From positions 20,091,432-20,155,431 of the forward strand of contig OY997592.1 of the NCBI GenBank assembly GCA_963921825.1: a DNA stretch of 64,000 nucleotides, in the 5' to 3' direction. The DNA comes from Erodium maritimum. Taxonomy: Eukaryota; Streptophyta; Magnoliopsida; Geraniales; Geraniaceae. Below the pieces are notes generated by a model. The model did no database searches, was not told the DNA's origin, and worked only from the letters and a program-made list of their open reading frames with translations. Below, one piece after another: positions 35,085 through 44,700 of the stretch; position 1 is the stretch's first letter, and each line of letters starts with the position of its first letter. The position numbers were made by a program, and so were the translations under genes.

Positions 35085-38000
35085 TGTAAAGACCGCCCCG
35101 GTTAAAATTTGTGTTTTTAAAATTATTATATTAGACCGTCGTTGATTGGAAAACGGGTTGAATTTTGGGCCAAATTCAAAAAAAAAAGAGGGCATTGGGC
35201 CAAGCCAGACCAGGCCAGTCAGCTGGACCAGGCCCAGCCTGCCAAGCCCAACCCGCCAGGCCTAGTTCGCCAGGCCCAAGCCCATCTCCCCATAACCCTA
35301 GCGACTGTGCTTCTTCTTCTCTTCGCTTCACGCTTCCCGAGATGCCTCATCATCACTCTTCTCTCTCGTTCTTCTCTTTCCCTCTCTTGACATCTCACGT
35401 CGGGGACGCTTCTCCCGGTCTCGAATCGAACCACGACGACACAAGACCGACGCCGAAGCACCGTCGCCACGCCCCCGTGTCAGAGATCGAACCGCGCCGC
35501 CTCAACCTCTTCGCCATCGCCACCGTCGTCGCCCCGTTCCCGTTTCGAGCCACGCCGCACCTGCAACGGGAAATCCAGTGCAGGTGAGCCATACTTCAGG
35601 CCCGATTCACCTTCCCCGTCAGTCCCTTCACTGAAATTCGTGCGCACGCGAGCTCGATTTGGCCGAGCTCGGCTGGAGCAACGCGGCCGGAACTCCGAGC
35701 TCCAGATCGCTGCTCCCACGCCACCAGATCTGGAACAGAGAGGCCTGGACTTGCACCGGCGACCACCGCTCTTCCCTCCGAGCTCCCCTGACGCCGCCGC
35801 TGTCGAGAACAAAACCCTAGCCTCGCCTCTTCCCCGTCCTCAGCTCATTGGAACCCTAGCCTCACCTCGTCCCCGTTCCCAGCTCAGACCAGGACCGAGA
35901 CACGGACCAGGCCGAGACTCAAGTAACTGGGCCTTGGACTAGGCTAGGCTTGGGCCAGGTCAAGCTTGGGCCAGATCAGGTCTCGGGCCAGGCCAGGTCC
36001 GGGTCTGGTCGGGTCTGGGTCAGGCTCGGGTCAGGTCCGAGTCTGGAATCGGATCCAGGTCAGATTTGGATCTGGTTTCCGGATTCGGGTCGGATCCGGG
36101 TCAGACACGGGTCGGGGCCGGGTCTAAAGATTAATTAATTGTTTATTTAATTTAAATAATTTGAATTGGAGAATTTAAAGGACTTAACTGATAAGTTACA
36201 GGACTGATTCGGACTGGACCGGGACTGATTACTACCTTTACTTGTTAAAATCAGACTTTGACCTCGATCGTGGAGAAGACCGGAGGTAGGCCCGGACGTC
36301 AGCAGCTAGGAGTCTAGATAGAGTTTGAGAGGTAGGGAAATACCTCGATACTTACTCTTTTTCAGTTGTATTAGAACACATATAGTGAAACCTAATAACC
36401 GGATAAATAACTAGTTTGCATATAGGATGTGATTAACTAGCGTAGCCTTATAAACTGTGAACCACCTATGAGCCATGTCGTGCCGTAGGTGTGGTATGCC
36501 GTGCTGGTAGAATCAGGTCATGTCGCGCCTGTAGGATTGCGTGATTTTATTCGACGTTGTTGTGTGCACAATGTGATAATCGGATAATAAATAACAAGTA
36601 TGAAAATGTGATTAGTGATGCATGTTAGGGCCTTGAATGATTTGATGCATTTTGTGTAATATGTGAATTGTGGACGTTGAGGCTTGAATGCCGGGTAAGC
36701 CGGTGGGGTTACGATGTTAACTGTAGTATCGATAAGTGATGGTAAGTGTATAATGGTTGTAAGAACTTGTTCAATATGTGATTGTGTTTGTGGTTGCCGT
36801 GTTCCGTGAAAAAGGTGGTTTCCCTACATTCCGACCTTGAGTCGGTAAAACGCTGTGTCCAACGATGAGGTGGTTTCCTACCTTCCGACTAGCACTAAGT
36901 AAAACGCTGTGTTGTGTTCCGCGATTTCCCTGCCTGCCGCTGATCGGTAAAACGCTGCGTTCCGCGTTGAGGTCGACCGCCTCTCCCGACTGTGTGTCGG
37001 GGTGAAGTTGCGTGCGGCTACGTCGGGCCGAGCGGGTTGCTCCCGAGACCGTGCCATTGTACGAGTGTGGGTTATTGCGAATGACTGGATTGTGATTGTC
37101 TGTTGATGGTTTTCCCATGTGTGGTTTTCCTTGTAGTTGAAGGTGTTGTTTTCGGTTTATCTGTGAGTCAGTCGTGGAAGTGTTTTGGGCGGAGCCTTCT
37201 GGGATAGGTTGTAGTGGAGTAAAGTGAGGTTTTGTTGCTTGGGTTAATTGTCTCGTTGTTGCCTTTCTCTTTGGAATTGTTAGAATTTTAGTTCAGAAAT
37301 GTGCTAATACTACTTATTTGGGGCAAGTGTTGTTGTATTTTCCTACTGAGCGTGTAATAACCACTCCCGGTCAACGCCAGTCAAATCTGCGAAAAACAGG
37401 AAAATTTAAAATTGTTAGACAGACACTTAAATGAACCTAAATTTGACCCGAGGGTCATACCGGACTTAAGTTGACTCCGATATCGACCAAAGTGAGTTCC
37501 GGGGAACTCAGGGCAACTTTCTGACCAATTTGGGAAATGTTGACTTTTCGCTGGAAAAGTCAACCGAGCGACGTTTTGGTCCATTCGAGGTCCGTTTTGG
37601 ATCCAAAAAGTTTATCCGTCATCGCAGCGGTCTTAGTTGAGCCATTTCCTTGTAGCCCGTCAAGTTTCGTAATTTCTTGGAAAGAGTGCGCGTTCGGGGC
37701 CCGAACCAGCCGAATTTCGTGAATCTGAGTGGAAAATATCTAGGAGATATTTTCCAAAAGGTGTGGGACCCACTTGCCACATGTCAAATATGTGGTGGTG
37801 TTAGGTATTTTTTGAAACAAGACAAAGATGAGTGGACATGGGGGGGGGGGGTTCGGCCACAACTCAAAAAAAGAAAAAAAGAAGAGAAGTTTAGAGAGAG
37901 AAAAGAAGAGAGAAGGAGGAGAGAAAAGAGAAGAAGTTTGTAGGGTTTTGGTGATTCTCGTTCATCAAATCGTTGGATCGTCTCAACGATAGAAGAATCG

Positions 38001-39069
38001 AACTCCCATCGACATTCTCTACGGTGAGCATCTAACCGTTTTTCGATTTGCTTAATTTTGAAAGTTAGGGTTTGAGTAAAACTAGTAGTTTTTGGTAGTA
38101 TTAAGGTGTGGGGATCGTTGGAGACGTTTTGGAGCAAGGATTGAACGTTTTCCGGTGACCAGGAGCTAGGGGGAGCTCTGGCCACCGTGTGTGGTGGCCG
38201 GCCGGCCATAGGGTGGCTGGCCGGAGCTAGGGCCGGCCACCACCATGGTGAGCCGGGCCCAAACCAACCCTAGCAACCCACGGCCAAGGGTAGTCGGGTG
38301 TGGCCCACTTGCTCGGGTATTCGGGTTTCGTGTTCGGGTTGTTTAGAACGTTCCCCAAGTAATTTAATCTACATCCGGATCGAAATTTGGAATTAAATTG
38401 TGAAAGTTGTAATTGACGGGTTTGGAAACTTTAAACGCCAATTAAATTACTCGGAAGTCGGAATTTGATTCCGTCAAGTGCATAGGAACCCTTGAATTAT
38501 TCTAAGACCGTAGAAACGAAAACGGGAATTTTCGAAGCCCCGGAAGGGCGTTTTCAAAACCCGGGCAGATTTGCCATGTCGGGCGAATCAGGCTTTTCCG
38601 AGTTCATTATCGACAATGTCGAGTAATTGGGAAGTTTGGGAGTGATCGACATTGTCGGGGTTACTTTTGGGCGTCAAGTTTATTAAAATTCAGTTTATGC
38701 CTGCACGCTTAAAAGTATTTAAAATTGTGTTCTTATTAGATCGTGCCGTAGACAGAGGAAAGGGAAAGCTAGGCGAGTGATCGAGATCACACCGGAGCTT
38801 GTTTGTGCGCTTTTGGAGAAAGCATACGAGGTAGGGAAAAGTAGACGGATCTCGGCCCTGATTAGGGAAAGTTAACAGTAGAAATGCATGTGACACCGGG
38901 GTGTTGTGGGTTAAGTAAGTTTATCGAATATTAGAAAGCCAGGCGATACCGGGTGGTGTTGTATGATACAGGAACGTATCGAACAATAGAAATGCATGTG
39001 ACACTTAGTAGTGTCGTAGGAGAAATGAACTGTCGATATTAGAATTACTGGAGGCATTTGGTTATGCCC

Positions 39070-39440
39070 GGAGGTTGATTGTTTAATTTGTGTCTTGGGT
39101 GGCCATGAGAGCCCGTACTTTAATGTTCGTGTCTTGGGTGGCCATGAGAGCCCGTACTTTAATTTTCGTGTCTTGGGTGGCCATGAGAGCCCGTATTTTA
39201 CTGCTGTGTCTTGGGTGGCCATGAGAGCCCGTGTCTTTACTGTTGGTGTCTTGGGTGGCCATGAGTGCCCGTGGGGTTGTTGAACCCGTGTCTTTACTTT
39301 TGGTGTCTTGGGTGTCCATGAGTGCCCGTGGGGTTGTTGAACCCGTGTTCTACCGTTGGTGTTTTGGGTGGCCTTGAGTGCCCGTGGGGTTGTTGAACCG
39401 TGTTTTACCGTTGGTGTCTTGGGTGGCCATGAGTGCATGT
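39070..39440. repeat. Minisatellite in solo LTR (counterpart of 4670-5080)
   Basis: Units of GTGTCTTGGGTGGCCATGAG with GGGGTTGTTGAACCCGTG, the reverse complement of the block in the full-length element. Confidence 0.8.
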
Positions 39441-40027
39441 GGAGTGTTAAACCGATGTTGTTGCTGTTGTTGAACTTTACTGGTGATTGTGATTGTGATT
39501 GTGGTTACCTAGGGTTGGTGAGTGTGACAGGTCGACAGCCTGATCCGACTTTGTGTCGGGAAAGTGCGACAGGTCGACTGCCTGATCCAACCGTCGCGTT
39601 GGGAAAAGAGCATTAGGTCGACAACCTATCCGATTGGGGTCGGGAAAAGTGCGACAGGTCGACAGCCTGATCTAACCGTCGCGTTGGGAAAAGTGCGACA
39701 GGTCGGCCGCCTGATCCAACCGTCGCGTTGGGAAAATGGCAGGGGGTTACTAAGCAACTGGAGTGCGATCCTTTGCGATCTTGTTTGGTGTGCGTTCCCT
39801 TGTGATCTTGGGTGTTGCGTGGTTATCTTTCGTGCATTAGAGGAAGTCGTAATCGTTGGGTCGGGTCTACATTACGTGTCCGAGTGTTGAGTCGGTTGAG
39901 GAAGGCAACTGTTGTGTGTCAGTCGGGTCACTTGAGTTTGGGGATAGTAGTCCCCGGTGTTGAGTTTGTTGTTGGTGTTATCGGCATTGTCTGCTAAGTA
40001 TGCCGTAGTCAGTCTGTTATCCGTGGT

Positions 40028-40045
40028 GGTGAGCGAACGCTCACC
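40028..40045 (+). promoter_or_regulatory. Conserved LTR stem-loop, solo LTR copy
   Basis: GGTGAGCG-AA-CGCTCACC, 275 bases from the LTR end, followed by CTGCTTTTCCTACAG. Confidence 0.6.
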
Positions 40046-40602
40046 CCTAGCTGCTTTTCCTACAGGTACTGGTCGCGGGATGGACTAGGTGAGCTTCCGA
40101 AGCTTGAAGAGTTAGGAGCGGGAGTCCGGGTTTACTTTTGAGTCTAGCGACGTACACTTGTATTTTTTCCGCTTGTTGGGACGTACTTTTGAGTTGTAAA
40201 TTATGATTTTGTTTAAGTAAATGGTGGTTTTAAAATGATTTATTTAAAATTTCTAAAAATGTTTTATTGTTTTAAACGTTCGCGTTCCGGGTTCGGTTCT
40301 GTTGAATTTGGGGCGTGATAGAGCGTCAAGCTCACCCCTCATCTTGTCTCCACAGGTTTCGAGCACGTTTTGGATTAGAGAACATCGCGGAGCATGGGGC
40401 TAGCGAGAGTCCGGGAGTTGTTTTGTTTTGACATTAGAGACGTACTTTCTATTTTAAGACTTGTATTTGACTCGATTTGGATTTATTACTATTAATTATT
40501 GGAACAGCTTTTGAACTTTTACGTCTTTTAAATTGTTCTCTCTATAAATTCCGGTTCACGTCTCGAGTCCGGTCAATACCGAATTTGGGGCGTGATAGGG
40601 GG

Positions 40603-40956
40603 TGGGGGGAAGCAAAAGGACCCTCGTGAGTTGAGAGTAGGACTGGGACCCAAGAGGTTGAAGATGTAGAAGACCAATGCAAGGCCTAAGACGAGCCAAA
40701 TGTACACTCGGACTTTCCAGATGAAGCTCAAGAGGGCATTGGGGGCAACGAGTCAACTATCAGACAGTTTCCAGCTCAGGGACGAGGAGGAGACTAAGGA
40801 GGACTCATAATTGGCGAGGGCTGTCAAACAGCCCCGCCAAGCTCCATGAGGCTGTTTGGACCCTAAGAGGTAGATGGTTGGTGGCCTACCCCTCATGACC
40901 AAGGACCGAGAATGACAATTTCCGCTTAGGAGCACAAGACTACATCAGAGGATCCG
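40603..40956 (+). pseudogene. LINE ORF1 C-terminal remnant, part 3
   Basis: Directly after the solo LTR the frame left at 35,084 can be resumed (KQKDPRELRVGLGPKRLKM, then MKLKRALGATSQLSDSFQ). This Lys/Arg-rich text is like the tail of plant L1 ORF1 proteins. It decays before 40,956, and the start of ORF2 was looked for and not established. The call depends mainly on continuity across the LTR insertion. Confidence 0.5.
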
Positions 40957-41122
40957 GGTATCTATTACCGATTAGAATTGGACCATAAAGGGATTTTGGT
41001 CTATATCGGCACCATAATATCAGATTGGGGAGGAAGATTGGAATTAGAGATTGATAGAAAAGCGCGTATATGGGCTCGCGTAAGTAGGAAACAGAAAATA
41101 TCTATTCTAGTTCTATCATCGG
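40957..41122 (+). pseudogene. rpoB: Nuclear copy of plastid rpoB (NUPT fragment)
   Basis: The plus strand reads [30 protein letters not shown], then [20 protein letters not shown] and SSA. This is a near-perfect internal segment of the plastid RNA polymerase beta subunit, about 55 residues. Both ends break off abruptly, and the sequence around it is nuclear. It is far too short to work and is a transferred plastid fragment, frequent in plant nuclear genomes. High retention of the frame suggests a fairly recent transfer. Confidence 0.88.
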
Positions 41123-41756
41123 CCATCTTACTTTCTATGCTTTTATTATGTTATTTGTTTTCAGTACTGTGTTGGATTCTGGTTCACTATGCTTACTTTT
41201 AGTTATTTCAATTTTTGTGATGGGAGAGATCGTAGCGATAATAATCGTTGTCTAGAATACAAACTAAGTTATTTTTACGGGTTTAAAAACGCCGTGTGTT
41301 CTACAAGAAACTCGAACTTATTATGTTCTTGGGATCTTTTAGTCCTACTTATAAAATTTCACATGTATCGGTAATACAATCTACCGTTCGCCCTCCAAAT
41401 AAAAGTAATTTTCCCTTTATCTTTCGTTTCTCATGGAAACATTGGTTAAATCTACCCTGTTGATATCTGCCGACGGACACGTGTATGTCTCGAATAAGCG
41501 TTTTCGTTTTCATGATTTTGATGTATCAACGATTCCATTCAATTCAATTCAATTCAGCTCAACATCTAACCTTTCCCTCTACCGGAAAAAAAGAAATCAA
41601 ATTACACAAGAATTTAGCTACTATATCAAAATCTCAAATCCCCAACGACCCAAACATTTCCATTTCATTTGATTTGTTTTTGTTTTCCGATCCCTCTCTC
41701 CCTCTCTGCATTTGAATTTGCTTCCCGGAGAGCTCGAGGGACGGAGGGAGATTCTC
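41123..41756 (+). promoter_or_regulatory. Upstream region and likely 5' UTR of the KEA gene
   Basis: About 630 bases between the plastid fragment and the KEA start codon, without a recognisable gene. A TATA-like TTATAAAAT lies near 41349, a G-box palindrome at 41477-41484, and a CT-rich run (CTCTCTCCCTCTCTG, about 41693-41708) just before the start, common in plant leaders. The transcription start was not located. Confidence 0.4.
41477..41484. promoter_or_regulatory. G-box/ABRE core ACACGTGT
   Basis: A palindromic CACGTG core with flanking A/T, about 275 bases before the start codon. G-boxes are bound by bZIP and bHLH factors and often serve in ABA or light responses. A chance match is possible. 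Confidence 0.35.
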
Positions 41757-44700
41757 ATGGCGATCTTTCACAGAGTTAGCCGAAGAGCCTTCTCTTCTTT
41801 CTGCTACACTCTTCTGCTGCTTTCGATTTTCTCCTCCACCTGGATTTGCGATTCCGCAAGATCTGACAAGGAAACCCGTGAAAGGTTCTACGGCAACATC
41901 TACAACTCTTCGGCACCAGTTGAAGACCACGGTTCTATTGCCAAAATGTTCGATCAGGTTCTCGAGAAAGAGTTCTCCGAGAGTGATCAGACTGAAGGTT
42001 TGTTTTTTCTCTCCTTGATTTTTTCCTTACATGTTTATGTTCCGTTTGGCTGCCTAGAAAACCCAGCCAAATAGAACGGAATTGTTGCTCGATTGATTTT
42101 ACTGATTAATCGTTTAGTTATTGGCTAGAACCTCCCTAGTCGTTGTAAATTAGAAGCAAATAAAGTGAAATGGTGTAGTGTGGTGAAGAGATATATAGTA
42201 ATAAAGCTGGAGCCTGGAGGTATTAGTATTGCAACCAGTTTTATCGTTACTTCGGTGAGGATTTTGCTACGAGTATGTAGAAAAGAACTGGTGGCTGTAG
42301 AGAAACCAAGGGCAAGCTAAATTAGGACCACTGTCTACTTTTGTTCTTCCATTGAAAAGGAGTGAAGTGCCGCAAGATCTATGAACTTCTCATATTGTAG
42401 CTAAGACAGTTGTACAAATGAAAATGCAATCTCGGAGCACCTTGCTTGTGGAGACATCAAAAGAAAAAGAGACCCATTGAGTTTGCAACATTTACGACTA
42501 GGCTGACCTAATTTTAAACAGCTTTGAGAAGACCTATCATAGGTTTGTCACTTTCGGGCATTCCTTAGGGTATCAGAGATTTGGTCTGACCATCCTATCA
42601 TTGGACCTATAAACATGTACATTTTTGTACACAGTGAAGTCAAGAATTGCTTCGGGTTTTACATGGTATTAGAGCTTGGTTTGGGCCTGTGACCCTCAAG
42701 TAATAAGTCTCCATCATATGATATATAATAAATCCTTTTATTATCAGGATTCTAGCACTATTGTATCAAAAGTGGAGTAGTTTAGGTCAATAACGGGGGA
42801 GGGGTAACTTCATGGCTTTTGGAATGTGTACGCACATCTGCTTTATGCATTTTTATCATAAAGTTGGTTGTAGTTATTACTATAATCAATTGACAAATTG
42901 TGCTACCTGAATGGTCATAGCCTCATAGGCATGTATGATAAAGTTGATATTGTGCTTATAACTATTATTGTGATGAAGTTAATTATTGCTGGAAACCACA
43001 AGTACAACTGTGTTTTAAAATGAGTGGTTATAGTTTTAACTCGCTGTTGAAGATGTCTAGAAATTAGAGATTTTTTTAATCTCATTTTGGACTGACAAAT
43101 TACTTATGTCTTGTTCTTGTATACTTTAATTACATATAGAAATGGAATGTCTTGCATGCTATAATTGTTTTTCTTTCTTTGTCTTACTAGGATCTGATGG
43201 AACTAGCTTCAACAGCAGCGTAGCTGATCAACAAGTAGGTCTACTTTTGATAATTGTTTTGGTCAATGCTCAATTTTCATTCTGCATTCCATTAACATAT
43301 TAGGTTGGGATTCCTGTTATTATAGAGTTAATCTAGTTTTGGGAATGTTGAGATTTTGAACAAAACTGTAAACCTTTTTCTCATTTTACCTTAATAGCTG
43401 TTCAAGTTTACTGGTTTTACATCAGCTTGCATTTTTATTCTGCTGCAGAAGTTCACTCTTTTCCACCTCCGTCCATAAATAATTACGTAAATGAACTCGT
43501 GGAGTAATTTAAGAATGGAGATTTAATTGTTAATCTGGGTGATGTGTATGCTTTGATCATCCAGTATGAATGTTCTTAGTTTTTAGGATTGTATGTATGC
43601 TTGGATCTTATGAATCTTCTGCATTTAAACATTGAATGTGTGGATGCTTTAGTCCCTCTTTTTTGTCTATGCATGAATTACTACAGAACTACAATCTAAT
43701 TTTTAAAATTTAATTTGGAAGACCCTGCCTTTTACACTAAATGAATTCAATTAGCTTGTTTGTTTATTTCTCCAACTTTTTTTATGTTTAAATTAGTTTG
43801 ATCGTGTTTTACAGGCTGTGCTGGAGACTGTAGCAAAAATCTCTCACGAGAAGGGCAAGAAAAATGATACACAGCTGACGAAGTATGAAAATGCAAAATG
43901 CAATACTTTTGATGCAAATTGGATTGGTTTCTGATTTTTACTATTTTAATTTCTCTGAACGAGCGTTTCCTTTGCATATAACTTCGTTTTTGTTTTGTTT
44001 TGTTCTCTTAGTGGTACAAAATCTTTACTGGATAATGTCTTTACCATGGAGAATAATGATGATTCTGATGACACAACCTTGATAGACAAAAAGGTGCGCC
44101 GAATTCACGTTAGATGTTTGATGTGGAAGCTCAAAGATTATTTGGCCAAGTGGTCAACTGCTTGGATCTTTAGCCTGGTGGCTAGGGTTCAAGTCCCAGA
44201 AGCAATATAAAGTTTACCCTAAAAAATTAAAAATTAAAGATTTTTGCTTTGGAAGATCCGTTAGTGATCCAGTATTGATTGTTCATGGTTTTACTTTCAT
44301 CCATATTAACTGCCTCTTCTTATTTGGTGCCAGGATAATGTTTTTGTGATGTCTAACAAGAAATCCAAGTATCCTGTACTTCAAGTAGATTTGAGGTTCG
44401 TATATATTTTTTATAGTGTATTTTATCCTGAATATTCCACATCCACTATTTTAATCTAGGTTCTTACTATACAGCCAGCTGGTGATACAAGAATGCTATC
44501 TCTTATTCAAGTTATTCAGTTATATAAGGATTTATGTATTTACTCTTAATTGTATTTTCTTCAGATTAATTTCTGACTTGGTGGTGGTCATAGTTTCTGC
44601 AGCCATTGGTGGAATTATCTTTTCATGTTTGGGACAGCCGGTTTGCCTCTGTGAACTTTATCTGCATTTATATTTCAACCACTTGAATAAATGGTTAATA

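Larger units (their letters stand above)
37353..40320 (+). repeat. Solo LTR (2968 bp) of the same family as the Gypsy at 3828-24027
   Basis: TGTAATAACCACTCCCGGTC to GGGGCGTGATA, with a perfect 5-bp duplication GAGCG (37348-37352 and 40321-40325). It matches the Gypsy LTRs along its length, including both minisatellites and the stem-loop at 40028-40045. The final CA is TA. No internal domain, so it is a solo LTR from recombination. Confidence 0.93.
35085..40597 (+). repeat. Solo LTR of a Tekay-like family, itself split by another solo LTR
   Basis: TGTAAAGACCGCCCC to GGGGCGTGATA, about 2540 bp once the nested LTR and its duplication are removed. The flanks are GGGGG at 35080-35084 and 40598-40602; the match is perfect, but a G tract is weak evidence by itself. 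It holds a long run of GGGTC/AGGTC words (35940-36125) and imperfect repeats of GGTTTCCCTACNTTCCGAC and GGTAAAACGCTG (36820-36970). The terminal A follows T instead of C. The stem-loop of this family is the site where the nested LTR inserted. Confidence 0.87.

Noticed and set aside
35165..35942. Overlapping Arg/Pro-rich open frames on both strands
   Set aside because: Inside the solo LTR at 35085-40597; composition-driven, no motif, and similar GC-rich parts recur in the other LTRs.
40957..41122. A plastid rpoB gene, suggesting plastid DNA
   Set aside because: Only about 55 codons, cut at both ends and surrounded by nuclear transposons; it is a nuclear plastid insertion.
42664..42675. Primer-binding-site-like TGGTATTAGAGC in KEA intron 1
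   Set aside because: One mismatch to the usual site, but no LTR end, duplication or gag sequence nearby; may be an old fragment or chance.
44133..44242. tRNA gene in KEA intron 4
   Set aside because: A- and B-box-like words are present, but no cloverleaf with acceptor and anticodon stems could be formed.
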